From the NCBI GenBank assembly GCA_904420055.1, contig CAJFTV010000110.1:1-15675 (forward strand): a DNA stretch of 15,675 nucleotides. The letters run 5' to 3'. Positions 1 to 7,348 of this stretch are shown piece after piece; within the stretch, counting starts at the first letter, position 1; every line of letters begins with the position of its first letter. The stretch is from Candidatus Alloscillospira gallinarum. Lineage in GTDB: Bacteria; Bacillota; Clostridia; Oscillospirales; Oscillospiraceae. The position numbers and the translations under genes are program-made. Below the pieces are notes generated by a model. The model searched no databases. It saw only the letters and a program-made list of their open reading frames with translations, and was not told the DNA's origin.

Positions 1-81
1 CGGACTTTTGGCAGAAAAGCTGTAAAAAAGCGCAAGCTCTACAACGGCATGATTAAGTGTGACCTGTATATGTATTATTGA
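1..81 (+). CDS. C-terminal tail of an unrecognised protein (5' end outside window)
   Basis: Frame 1 is open from the first base to a TGA at 79-81, giving 26 residues rich in Lys, Arg and Tyr that end in CDLYMYY. It is followed by two hairpins that could end a transcript, which fits a real gene end. The fragment is too short to assign a family, and a chance open frame of this length cannot be excluded. Confidence 0.4.
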   Translation, partial: RTFGRKAVKKRKLYNGMIKCDLYMYY

Positions 82-118
82 GCTGCACTCTGGAATTTTT
101 AAAATCACAAATAATACT

Positions 119-140
119 GCCGGAGGAGCATGCCTCCGGC
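119..140 (+). terminator. GC-rich hairpin without a U-tract
   Basis: GCCGGAGG (119-126) and CCTCCGGC (133-140) form a perfect 8-bp stem with a 6-nt loop. No T-run follows, so it may be a transcript-end stabiliser or part of a double-hairpin terminator with the stem at 155-195. Confidence 0.35.
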
Positions 141-154
141 GGAGAAGCGATAAA

Positions 155-195
155 ACGGCATTTGCCTCGGGACGTTAAGCGGGGGCAAATGCCGT
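155..195 (+). terminator. Long hairpin, probable terminator of the upstream gene
   Basis: ACGGCATTTGCC (155-166) pairs perfectly with GGCAAATGCCGT (184-195), a 12-bp stem with a 17-nt loop. AAAA precedes it and a short AATTT follows, so it could act weakly in either direction. It sits between the tail gene and the groES promoter, as expected for a transcription boundary. Confidence 0.5.
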
Positions 196-287
196 AATTT
201 GCTGTAAGTTCACAAATATTATACAACTATTTTAAAATACGCACAAAATAAATGTGTAAAATTTTCTAAAAATGTTCAAAAAAACAC

Positions 288-316
288 TTGCAAGTTAGAG
301 CTGCATAGACTATTAT
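288..316 (+). promoter_or_regulatory. groESL promoter, sigma-70/SigA type
   Basis: TTGCAA (288-293) and TATTAT (311-316) are separated by 17 bp, in an AT-rich tract. The predicted transcription start near 323 falls just before the CIRCE operator, the usual arrangement for HrcA-repressed chaperonin operons. The overlapping TATAAT at 314-319 would give a 20-bp spacer, so it is the less likely -10. Confidence 0.7.
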
Positions 317-326
317 AATAAATGCG

Positions 327-355
327 GTTAGCACTCGAAGATGAAGAGTGCTAAC
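327..355. promoter_or_regulatory. CIRCE operator (HrcA binding site)
   Basis: TTAGCACTC (328-336), a 9-nt spacer, then GAGTGCTAA (346-354): an exact match to the CIRCE inverted repeat, extended by one more G-C pair on each side. CIRCE is the binding site of the heat-shock repressor HrcA, so groESL is predicted to be de-repressed on heat or protein-folding stress. hrcA itself is not in the window. Confidence 0.97.
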
Positions 356-413
356 GCAAATAGATGATTGAGTTAATAAATAAAACCATATAAATTTTAG
401 GAGGTAATCCACA

Positions 414-698
414 ATGACACTGAAACCTTTAGCTGACAGAATTATCATGAAACAAGTCGAGGCTGAGGAAAAGACAAAGAGCGGTATTATTCTGACAAGC
501 GCAGCTCAGGAGAAGCCCCAGATGTTTGAGGTTATTGAAGTTGGCCCCGGCGGCATGGTTGACGGTACAGAGGTCAAGATGACGGTTAAAAAGGGCGATA
601 AGGTCATAACCGGAAAATACACCGGCACAGAGGTCAAAATTGACGGTGTTGAGTATGTTATCGTAAAGCAGAGCGATATTCTCGCAATTGTAGAGTAA
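414..698 (+). CDS. groES: Co-chaperonin GroES (Hsp10)
   Basis: A 94-residue protein, the normal GroES length. It forms the heptameric lid that caps the GroEL chamber in the cytoplasm. The N-terminus MTLKPLADRI, the mobile-loop tripeptide IIL at residues 25-27 (which docks on GroEL), and the roof-region GPGG motif are all visible, as is the closing QSDILAI. The start is set by AGGAGG ending about 8 nt upstream of ATG 414. It is first in the operon, 27 nt ahead of groEL, behind a promoter and CIRCE element, so HrcA control is expected. Nothing is unusual. Confidence 0.98.
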   Translation: MTLKPLADRIIMKQVEAEEKTKSGIILTSAAQEKPQMFEVIEVGPGGMVDGTEVKMTVKKGDKVITGKYTGTEVKIDGVEYVIVKQSDILAIVE

Positions 699-725
699 TT
701 TCCAAAATACAGGAGGTTTTAAATT

Positions 726-2357
726 ATGGCTAAACAGATTATTTACGGCGAAGAAGCTCGCCGTGCCCTTGAAGAGGGCGTTAACCAGCTTGCAAATACA
801 GTTAAACTGACAATTGGCCCCAAGGGCAGAAACGTAGTTCTTGAGAAGAAGTACGGCGCCCCCCTCATCACAAACGACGGCGTTACAATCGCAAAGGAGA
901 TTGAGCTTAAAGACCCGTTCCAGAATATGGGTGCACTTTTAGTCCGCGAGGTATCCTCTAAGACAAACGACGTGGCCGGCGACGGTACTACAACCGCTAC
1001 TGTGCTTGCACAGGCCATGATTCACGAGGGTATTAAGAACGTCGCTGCCGGCGCAAACCCCATGGATATGCGCAAGGGTATCCAGAAGGCTGTTGCAACC
1101 GCTGTTGACGCTCTGAAGAAGAACAGCCAGCCTGTGTCCGGGACAGCTGACATCGCACGTGTCGGCGCTGTGTCCTCCGGCGACGAGGAGATTGGAAAGC
1201 TCATTGCAGAGGCCATGGAGAAGGTCTCACAGAACGGCGTTATCACTGTTGAAGAGTCCAAGACAGCCGAGACATATTCCGAGGTTGTTGAAGGCATGCA
1301 GTTTGACAGAGGCTACATTACCCCCTATATGGTAACAGACACAGACAAGATGGAGGCGGTTATCGACAACCCCTACATTCTTATCACAGATAAGAAGATT
1401 TCCAACATTCAGGAGATTCTTCCCGTACTTGAGCAGATTGTTCAGGCAGGCCGCAAGATGGTAATTATTGCAGAGGACGTTGAGGGCGAGGCCCTTGCTA
1501 CAATTATCCTCAATAAGCTCCGCGGCACATTTACATGCGTTTGCGTAAAGGCTCCCGGCTTTGGCGACAGACGTAAGGAAATGCTGAGGGATATCGCGGC
1601 GCTCACCGGCGGCCAGGTAATCTCCTCCGACCTTGGCATGGAGCTCAAGGAGACAGAGGTTTCCATGCTTGGTACAGCCCGTCAGGTAAAGATTTCAAAG
1701 GACAACACAATTATTGTTGACGGCGCAGGCGCTGCTGAGGATATTCAGGCACGTGTAAACCAGATTAAGGGCGAGATTGAGACAACCACTTCCGATTACG
1801 ACAGAGAGAAGCTCCAGGAGCGTCTGGCAAAGCTCTCCGGCGGCGTGGCGGTAATTAAGGTCGGCGCAGCTACAGAGACAGAGATGAGAGAGAAGAAGCT
1901 CCGCATTGAGGACGCTCTCAACGCCACACGTGCAGCTGTTGAAGAGGGTATTGTGGCCGGCGGCGGAACGGCATATGTAACCGCGGCTAAGGCAGTTAAG
2001 GAGCTTTTAAAGGACGCAGCTGGCGACGAGAAGACAGGTATCGCACTTGTCGCAAAGGCACTTGAGGCTCCCATTAAGCAGATTGCTGTAAACGCAGGCC
2101 TTGAGGGTGCTGTAATCCTCGACAAGGTTGAGGCAAGCAATGACCCCGCTTACGGCTTCGATGCAGCGAAAGAGGAGTACTGCGATATGATTAAGGCCGG
2201 CATTGTTGACCCGACCAAGGTTTGCCGCAGCACGATTGAGAACTCCGCATCGGTTGCATCTATGGTGCTCACAACAGAGTCCCTCGTTGCTGACATTCCC
2301 GAGCCTCCCGCTCCGGCAGCACCTGCCGGACCTGACATGTCCGGAGGCATGTATTAA
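726..2357 (+). CDS. groEL: Chaperonin GroEL (Hsp60)
   Basis: A 543-residue protein of standard length, the ATP-driven tetradecameric folding chamber that works with GroES. Visible hallmarks are the nucleotide-binding LTIGPKGRNV near residues 28-37, the ATPase GDGTTT at 85-90, AAGANPMDMRKG in the intermediate region, the GGG of the C-terminal equatorial domain, and a C-terminal tail ending GGMY. The Pro/Ala-rich stretch before the tail is short, with few GGM repeats. AGGAGG at 711-716 precedes ATG 726 at good spacing. It shares the CIRCE-controlled transcript with groES. The open frames antisense to it are coding shadows. Confidence 0.99.
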   Translation: MAKQIIYGEEARRALEEGVNQLANTVKLTIGPKGRNVVLEKKYGAPLITNDGVTIAKEIELKDPFQNMGALLVREVSSKTNDVAGDGTTTATVLAQAMIHEGIKNVAAGANPMDMRKGIQKAVATAVDALKKNSQPVSGTADIARVGAVSSGDEEIGKLIAEAMEKVSQNGVITVEESKTAETYSEVVEGMQFDRGYITPYMVTDTDKMEAVIDNPYILITDKKISNIQEILPVLEQIVQAGRKMVIIAEDVEGEALATIILNKLRGTFTCVCVKAPGFGDRRKEMLRDIAALTGGQVISSDLGMELKETEVSMLGTARQVKISKDNTIIVDGAGAAEDIQARVNQIKGEIETTTSDYDREKLQERLAKLSGGVAVIKVGAATETEMREKKLRIEDALNATRAAVEEGIVAGGGTAYVTAAKAVKELLKDAAGDEKTGIALVAKALEAPIKQIAVNAGLEGAVILDKVEASNDPAYGFDAAKEEYCDMIKAGIVDPTKVCRSTIENSASVASMVLTTESLVADIPEPPAPAAPAGPDMSGGMY

Positions 2358-2380
2358 TAAACCTATAGAGGAATAATGCA

Positions 2381-2410
2381 AGGCCCGCGGCGAATTTTCG
2401 CCGTGGGCCT
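2381..2410 (+). terminator. Strong hairpin after groEL (terminator or attenuator)
   Basis: AGGCCCGCGGCGAA (2381-2394) pairs with TTCGCCGTGGGCCT (2397-2410) with a single G-T wobble, giving about 12 usable pairs around an AATTTT loop. No run of T follows, and the next gene's ribosome binding site begins within 15 nt. It may reduce rather than stop transcription into the DUF2284 gene, or protect the groESL mRNA 3' end. Confidence 0.6.
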
Positions 2411-2432
2411 GCTTACATTATAAGGTGAGATT

Positions 2433-2960
2433 ATGGATTACAACTTACTCAGGGAGGCAGGCGTTAGCCGGTACGGAGTGATAAGCACAGGGGAGATTGC
2501 GTTTTACCCGGAGATACGTGAGATATGTGAGGGAAATGCCTGCCGGCAGTATGGAAAAACCTGGGCATGTCCACCGGGAGTTGGTACGGTGGAGGAGTGC
2601 CGCAGGAGATGTATGCGCTTTTCAAGCGCCATAGTGTTTTGCGGCGAGTACAAAATAGAGGACTCTTTTGACTTTGAGGGAATGGCCCGGGGCCACAGGG
2701 AGTTTAAAAAATTGTGTGACAGATTGTATGACGCGGTGAAAGGCGAGCTCCGTGACTTCCTGCTCCTTTCAAATGAGGGGTGCATAAGGTGTGAAAAATG
2801 TACTTACCCCTCCGATTTGTGCCGTATGCCGGAGAGACTTTTCCCCTCGGTTGAGGGCTTTGGAATAAACGTGAGTGAGCTCGCCGGACGTGCCGGAATA
2901 CCGTATAAGAGGGACAGCGGTACGGTGTCGTACTTTGGCGTACTTATGTGTGACCTGTGA
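2433..2960 (+). CDS. DUF2284 cysteine-rich putative metal-binding protein
   Basis: A 175-residue cytoplasmic protein with the cysteine layout of DUF2284. The N-terminal group is C32, C37 and C46, the last in the ACPPG segment. The C-terminal group is C117-x2-C120-x2-C123-TYP-x3-C130-R-x-P, followed by the family's FPSVEGFGINV. The second group resembles an Fe-S or zinc site. No biochemical role is known to me for the family; members are common in anaerobes and are often called predicted metal-binding proteins. AGGTGA lies about 5 nt before ATG 2433. It has no obvious promoter of its own, so it may rely on readthrough past the hairpin behind groEL. Confidence 0.85.
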   Translation: MDYNLLREAGVSRYGVISTGEIAFYPEIREICEGNACRQYGKTWACPPGVGTVEECRRRCMRFSSAIVFCGEYKIEDSFDFEGMARGHREFKKLCDRLYDAVKGELRDFLLLSNEGCIRCEKCTYPSDLCRMPERLFPSVEGFGINVSELAGRAGIPYKRDSGTVSYFGVLMCDL

Positions 2961-3019
2961 AAATTGCAGATGGCCTGACTGAGGAAATTCTTAAAATTAT
3001 ATTATTTTCGGAACTTTTC

Positions 3020-3048
3020 TTTAAATCTTCAGTCCATTATAGTATACT
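3020..3048 (+). promoter_or_regulatory. Putative promoter of the beta-propeller lipoprotein gene
   Basis: TTTAAA (3020-3025), a 17-bp spacer and TATACT (3043-3048) lie about 50 nt upstream of the start codon. The -10 is good and the -35 is weak. An overlapping TATAGT at 3038-3043 is an alternative -10. Confidence 0.45.
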
Positions 3049-3094
3049 GAGAAAAATATGGGACGAGTTTTTGAGTATATAAGAGGTTTACATA

Positions 3095-4987
3095 ATGATG
3101 AAAGGCTTGTGGAAAAGAATAACCGCAGTGCTCATATGCGCATGTATGCTGCCGGTATGCCTGTACGGCTGCAGTGATAAGGACGACACGGAGAGTAATC
3201 TGCCGGACGGCGATGTCGGAACGGCACCGGACACCGGAGAGGCCGGCCTTTTCGGCACGGACGGCGTAAAAGCCGCAGGAAGTGCCGATGCTGTTTATTC
3301 TGCCTTAACCGGGGATTATACTGCCTACTACGGGACACTTCCTTCGTTTTTGGGAGAGGCTCTGGAGAATACACCGGCAGTGTATGACGCGGGTGATGTC
3401 GCATTTCTCCCGGAGAGCGGCTATACAAAGTGCAGTACCTTTGCCATTTACGGGGAGTATATGTATTATGTCCAGGGAAATACCCTGTATATTGTGCATT
3501 TGAGCGGCGGGGAGACACAGCTTGTATCTGAGGTTGAACTGTTTCCAGGTGAGTACACCGAAGGAGGCGACAGCCAGGACCCGGAGATGTACGATTACGG
3601 CTATGAAAACGCCAGCGGCCTGTTTGTGTCCGGCGATACGCTCTGCGTTGTGACGGCGGCATACCACTACAGTGAGCGCCTGTCTGATGACAGCCAGTGG
3701 GTATACAGCGAAATTAACAGCTCAAAAGTTCGGTTTTACAGCATAGCCGACCCGGTAAATCCCATTGAGATGGGCAGTGCGGGCCAGGACGGCAACCTTG
3801 CCGGGGCGTACATGTATGACGGCACGATATATCTTGTGTCCTCCTACAGTGTTACGCTGCAGGAGGGAGAGACAAGCGGATTTATTCCCTGGACGTATGT
3901 TGGAGACGCAGGTACGGAGATATCGGGAGAGAACATATATATGCTCCCATGCATTACGGGCAGTCTCTACACCGTGATTGGCGCATACAGTCCGGAGAGC
4001 ATGACGCCATCTTCAAGCGCCGCAGTGTTCGGCGGGCATGGCAGGCTCTATGCCGGGGAAAACGCGCTTTATATGCTGTACTCTGCAACGGTTAAGATAA
4101 CTGGTGAGGAGTACACGGACGGCGCATATACCGTGACCGACTGCACGGACACATACGCTACAACAGGTGTTAAGTTTGCGCTGGACGGGGAAATCAGCTA
4201 CGCCGGCGGGATAACCGTTGAGGGCGGGATTAAAAGCACATATGCAATCGCTGAAGCTGACGGCAGCCTCATGTTTGCCGCAACCGCCGACAGGAGGGAG
4301 TACGGCCAGTATCTGGACGCGGAAAACGGGTGGTCAAACGACAAGGAGTATGAGAGCAGCACCATAAATTATCTGTACATTTTAAATGACGACATGAGCC
4401 TTCTTTCCGGGACGGAGGATATATCCCAGAGGGAAATGACCGCCGTGAGTTTTTCCGGAAGTGAGGCGTATATACAGGGGCCGGCTGGAGGAACTGTAAT
4501 TGATATAACGGATAAGAGCGCCCCGAAAGCTTCAGACGGGTCAGAAAGTATCGTTTTTCCATATCTTGTAAGGCATTACGCCGACAATCTGTATTTTGCC
4601 ATAAACCTCACGGAAGACAGCAGCTTTGAGGCGGTGGTGTATGACGTGTCGGACGGGGTGAAGGAGGTCTCAAAGCTCCCGATTGAGGGTGACCCGTCTC
4701 CCGCGGTGAGCAGCCCCGGCTCCGTGCTGATAAATCCGGAGGAGGGGCTTGTGATAGTTCTGCTGGCCGGAGGAGCGGCAGTATACCGATTTGACGGGAA
4801 TACACTTTCCTATGCCGGAGCTTTTGAGTTTGATTACCAGACCGGCGGCATGATGACAGTTCTGATGGGAGACATGCTTTACGCTGTTTCACGCCACGGA
4901 GTGACAGTGTGCGATGTAAATGCCATGACACAGCTTGCCGATGTGGTTTTTGCCAGTGAGCCTGAGGAGAACGTGGGACTGGGCTAA
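3095..4987 (+). CDS. Secreted beta-propeller-domain lipoprotein
   Basis: A 630-residue protein with a lipoprotein signal peptide: basic MMKGLWKRI, a hydrophobic core, and lipobox LYGC with the lipidated Cys at residue 26. An Asp/Glu/Gly/Pro-rich linker follows to about residue 55. The rest is repeated beta-strand blades with phrases such as YMYYVQGNTLYIV, LFVSGDTLCVVTAAY, RFYSIADPVNPIEMG and GTIYLVSSYSV. These match the C-terminal beta-propeller proteins distantly related to WD40 (Pfam Beta_propel, COG4880), surface proteins of unknown ligand. The GVDEADIVKTDG-like entry motif typical of that family is not evident, so this copy is divergent. ATG 3095 or the adjacent ATG 3098 could start it; GAGG lies 8 or 11 nt upstream. 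Confidence 0.75.
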   Translation: MMKGLWKRITAVLICACMLPVCLYGCSDKDDTESNLPDGDVGTAPDTGEAGLFGTDGVKAAGSADAVYSALTGDYTAYYGTLPSFLGEALENTPAVYDAGDVAFLPESGYTKCSTFAIYGEYMYYVQGNTLYIVHLSGGETQLVSEVELFPGEYTEGGDSQDPEMYDYGYENASGLFVSGDTLCVVTAAYHYSERLSDDSQWVYSEINSSKVRFYSIADPVNPIEMGSAGQDGNLAGAYMYDGTIYLVSSYSVTLQEGETSGFIPWTYVGDAGTEISGENIYMLPCITGSLYTVIGAYSPESMTPSSSAAVFGGHGRLYAGENALYMLYSATVKITGEEYTDGAYTVTDCTDTYATTGVKFALDGEISYAGGITVEGGIKSTYAIAEADGSLMFAATADRREYGQYLDAENGWSNDKEYESSTINYLYILNDDMSLLSGTEDISQREMTAVSFSGSEAYIQGPAGGTVIDITDKSAPKASDGSESIVFPYLVRHYADNLYFAINLTEDSSFEAVVYDVSDGVKEVSKLPIEGDPSPAVSSPGSVLINPEEGLVIVLLAGGAAVYRFDGNTLSYAGAFEFDYQTGGMMTVLMGDMLYAVSRHGVTVCDVNAMTQLADVVFASEPEENVGLG

Positions 4988-5502
4988 AGGATTGTCAGAG
5001 AAAACCTTTTTCCTGAGCAGGAAGGGCATATCCCCGGGGACTTATTTCCCTTTTTAATTGCCTTTATAATCCGGGTTTTACGGAAGTATGTAAACTCCCG
5101 GCCGCATTTTAAGCATGTAACCTTATATTTTGCCTTTAAAGCTGCGGCGTCTTCCGCAGCTTTAAAATTTTCAGACAGGCGTCTGCCGTCGCCGCCGGCC
5201 TTTATGCAGAGACTTTGCCACAGCTTATCGTGCCCGTGGCTCTCCCCGGTCAAAAGGGCGGCAGCTGCGTGGGCGTATTCGTGGTATGCTGTATTCCAGA
5301 ATTTTTCCGGGTCGTCTTTTAAAAATTCCGCGATGGTTATGCTCACGGGTACGGCTCTGCCGCCCGCGTCCCGGACATATCGGCAGACGCCAAGCTGGCG
5401 TATACTGCGGGAGGAAAAGCGAATAATAACACTGTCTGTGGATATTTTAAAGACCTTATCCAGCCGGCGGTATTCATCTCGTATATCTTTCTCTGTAAAC
5501 AT
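4984..5502 (-). CDS. SprT-like zinc metallopeptidase with C-terminal zinc ribbon
   Basis: A 172-residue cytoplasmic protein. The gluzincin motif HEYAH (H74, E75, H78) is followed by H91 in HDKLW, matching the third ligand of the HxxxW/F motif in SprT/SPRTN enzymes. A zinc ribbon then follows: C130-x2-C133 and C159-x2-C162. SPRTN-type proteases digest DNA-protein crosslinks; for bacterial SprT-like proteins that role is inference. The start is ATG 5502, preceded by AGGTGG at good spacing. Its stop overlaps the stop of the convergent lipoprotein gene by 4 nt, and no separate terminator lies between them. SprT family membership is fairly sure; the substrate is unknown. Confidence 0.8.
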   Translation of the reverse strand: MFTEKDIRDEYRRLDKVFKISTDSVIIRFSSRSIRQLGVCRYVRDAGGRAVPVSITIAEFLKDDPEKFWNTAYHEYAHAAAALLTGESHGHDKLWQSLCIKAGGDGRRLSENFKAAEDAAALKAKYKVTCLKCGREFTYFRKTRIIKAIKKGNKSPGICPSCSGKRFSLTIL

Positions 5503-5555
5503 AAGCCACCTGTAAACTTGTGTAAAAAAATAGTGTGCCGCAAGGGCTTTTTTAT

Positions 5556-5561
5556 ATTATA
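5556..5561 (-). promoter_or_regulatory. Putative -10 element of the SprT-like gene
   Basis: Read on the minus strand this is TATAAT, about 54 nt upstream of the start codon. At 17-bp spacing the -35 position holds only T residues, so the -35 match is poor. Confidence 0.35.
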
Positions 5562-5587
5562 TCATAACTGTATATTTGAAAAAAACC

Positions 5588-5617
5588 TTGATATACCATG
5601 TCGAAATTTGATATTAT
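5588..5617 (+). promoter_or_regulatory. Promoter of the sufC-sufB-like operon
   Basis: TTGATA (5588-5593), an 18-bp spacer and TATTAT (5612-5617) make a good SigA-type promoter with a start near 5624. The heptamer TTGATAT occurs at 5588-5594 and again at 5608-5614, exactly 20 bp apart, the second copy overlapping the -10, so a regulator could bind here. Confidence 0.6.
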
Positions 5618-5627
5618 TAAATGTGGA

Positions 5628-5648
5628 CGCAGGCAGCATTTTCCTGCG
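5628..5648 (+). promoter_or_regulatory. Small leader hairpin upstream of sufC
   Basis: CGCAGG (5628-5633) and CCTGCG (5643-5648) form a 6-bp stem with a 9-nt loop, immediately after the predicted transcript start and ahead of the GGGAG ribosome binding site. It may stabilise the mRNA 5' end; regulation is unproven. Confidence 0.35.
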
Positions 5649-5673
5649 AAAATGAATAACGGGAGTTGAGACA

Positions 5674-6390
5674 ATGCTTGAACTTAAAAATATTTCCTGC
5701 AAGACAGAGGAAGGCAAGTATATTCTCAAAAATATAAACCTCACCATAAGTGAGCGGTTTGTCGCCATAACCGGGCCTAACGGCAGCGGCAAGTCCACTC
5801 TTGCAAAGATAATCACCGGCATCATGGCGCCGTCAGGAGGACAGATACTCTTGGACGGAGAGGATATCACCGGAATGTCCATAACTGAGCGGGCACAGCG
5901 CGGCGTGAGCTTCGCGTTTCAGCAGCCCGTGCGCTTTAAGGGACTTACGGTGCGGGACCTCATAACGCTTGCCGCGGGAAAGAAGCTCTCAGTGTCGGCC
6001 GCATGTGACTATCTCTCTGAGGTGGGGCTCTGCGCGCGAGAGTATATAAACAGAGAGCTTAACGGCTCCCTTTCCGGCGGTGAGCTGAAGCGAATTGAAA
6101 TCGCCATGATTAACGCGAGAGGCACAAAGCTCACAATATTTGACGAGCCTGAGGCGGGTATTGACCTCTGGAGCTTTAACAGCCTGATAAAGGTTTTTGA
6201 AAACATGTATGACAGAACAAAGGGCAGCATAGTTATTATATCTCACCAGGAGCGTATACTTGATATAGCGGACAAAATAATTGTTCTGAAAGACGGCGAG
6301 GTTGAGAAGGTGGGGACAAAGGAGGAAATTCTTCCCTCTATACTCACCGCTTCAGTTTCATGCCCGAAAATAGAAGGGAGTAATGAATAA
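5674..6390 (+). CDS. sufC: SufC-type Fe-S cluster assembly ATPase
   Basis: A 238-residue ABC ATPase with no membrane segment. Visible motifs are Walker A GPNGSGKST (34-42), the Q-loop FAFQQPVRF around residue 83, signature LSGGELKRIEIA (133-144), Walker B LTIFDEPEAGID (153-164) and the switch His191 in ISHQE. The ELKR form of the signature and the EAGID after Walker B are typical of SufC, which drives conformational change in the SufB/SufD scaffold. GGGAG precedes ATG 5674. Its TAA overlaps the next ATG by one base, indicating translational coupling with the scaffold gene. No sufS, sufU, sufA or second scaffold gene follows, so this is a two-gene unit. Confidence 0.9.
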   Translation: MLELKNISCKTEEGKYILKNINLTISERFVAITGPNGSGKSTLAKIITGIMAPSGGQILLDGEDITGMSITERAQRGVSFAFQQPVRFKGLTVRDLITLAAGKKLSVSAACDYLSEVGLCAREYINRELNGSLSGGELKRIEIAMINARGTKLTIFDEPEAGIDLWSFNSLIKVFENMYDRTKGSIVIISHQERILDIADKIIVLKDGEVEKVGTKEEILPSILTASVSCPKIEGSNE

Positions 6391-7307
6391 TGGACGAGAT
6401 TCAGAAAACTCTGCTTCAGCAGGTTGCGGGTATACATGAGGTTCCCACCGGGGCATACAGCCTACGCATAGACGGAAAGCTTGTGGGAAAAAATTCCAGC
6501 GAGAACATAGAAATTGTAAAAAAAGAGGATTTGCCCGGCATAGACATATATATAAAGCCGGGTACGAAAAAAGAGAGCGTACACATACCGGTTATTATTG
6601 CCCAGACCGGAATTAAAGAGCTTGTTTACAACGATTTTCACATTGGAGAGGACTGCGATGTGACCATCGTTGCGGGCTGTGGCATACACAATGGCGGCGC
6701 CGAGACAAGTGAGCACAGCGGAATACACAGGTTTTTCCTGAAGAAAAACGCCAGGGTGAAATACATTGAAAAGCACTACGGTGAGGGGGACGGAAACGGC
6801 GAGCGCATTATGAACCCTACCACGGAGGCGACCCTTGAAGCGGGGGCTTACCTTGAGATGGAGACAACCCAGATAAAGGGAATTGACTCCACCAAGCGTA
6901 TGACCCGCGGAAAGGTGGGCCCCGGCGCCACGTTTGTGGTCCATGAAAAACTTCTCACTCACGGAAAACAGTATGCCGAGACGGCTTTTGAGGTGGAGCT
7001 TGACGGTGAGGACGCCCATACCCACGTTGTGTCCCGCTCAGTCGCAAGGGACAGCTCAAAGCAGCTCTTCCTGTCAAAGATTAACGGAAATACAAAGTGC
7101 ACCGGCCGTTCGGAGTGCGACGCTATTATAATGGACGGCGCATCGGTAAGCGCCATTCCGGAGATAAACGCAAACAACCCGGACGCGTCTCTTGTGCATG
7201 AGGCGGCTATAGGCCGGATTGCCGGGGAGCAGCTTATAAAGCTCATGACACTGGGCCTTACGGAAAAAGAGGCTGAAAACCAGATAATAAACGGATTTTT
7301 GAAGTAA
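6390..7307 (+). CDS. Short SufB/SufD-family Fe-S scaffold protein (SmsB-like)
   Basis: A 305-residue scaffold, shorter than classical SufB (about 470-500) and SufD (about 420). The C-terminal core matches SufB: ECDAIIMDG carries C243, in the place of the E. coli SufB cluster cysteine C405, and VHEA carries H270/E271, in the place of H433/E434. The spacing from Cys to Glu is 28, against 29 in E. coli. Thus the ligands argued to hold the nascent cluster are kept, favouring SufB-like function over SufD. ATG 6390 overlaps the sufC stop, with GGGAG 9 nt upstream. With SufC it would form a minimal scaffold; Fe and S donors must come from elsewhere. The end is marked by a strong terminator. Confidence 0.85.
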   Translation: MDEIQKTLLQQVAGIHEVPTGAYSLRIDGKLVGKNSSENIEIVKKEDLPGIDIYIKPGTKKESVHIPVIIAQTGIKELVYNDFHIGEDCDVTIVAGCGIHNGGAETSEHSGIHRFFLKKNARVKYIEKHYGEGDGNGERIMNPTTEATLEAGAYLEMETTQIKGIDSTKRMTRGKVGPGATFVVHEKLLTHGKQYAETAFEVELDGEDAHTHVVSRSVARDSSKQLFLSKINGNTKCTGRSECDAIIMDGASVSAIPEINANNPDASLVHEAAIGRIAGEQLIKLMTLGLTEKEAENQIINGFLK

Positions 7308-7313
7308 AGAGCA

Positions 7314-7348
7314 GCCCCTGATACCATCTGGTATCAGGGGCGTTTTTT
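7314..7348 (+). terminator. Rho-independent terminator of the suf operon
   Basis: GCCCCTGATACC (7314-7325) pairs perfectly with GGTATCAGGGGC (7330-7341) around a tight ATCT loop, then G and TTTTTT (7343-7348). It begins 7 nt after the scaffold gene stop. Its T-run overlaps the stop codon of the convergent cupin gene. Confidence 0.93.

Noticed and set aside
266..448. Minus-strand open frame across the groES promoter
   Set aside because: It covers the promoter, the CIRCE element and the groES start, is hydrophobic by base composition, and has no family resemblance.
743..2381. Several antisense open frames within groEL, up to 124 residues
   Set aside because: They are codon-bias shadows of a highly conserved gene: Ser/Pro/Ala-rich, with no family match and no ribosome binding sites noted.
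3132..3667. Antisense open frames within the lipoprotein gene, up to 176 residues
   Set aside because: Arg/Pro/His-rich low-complexity translations opposite a clear coding frame.
5204..5515. Plus-strand open frame opposite the SprT-like gene
   Set aside because: The minus frame has the HExxH motif, four zinc-ribbon Cys and a good ribosome binding site; the plus frame shows no family features.
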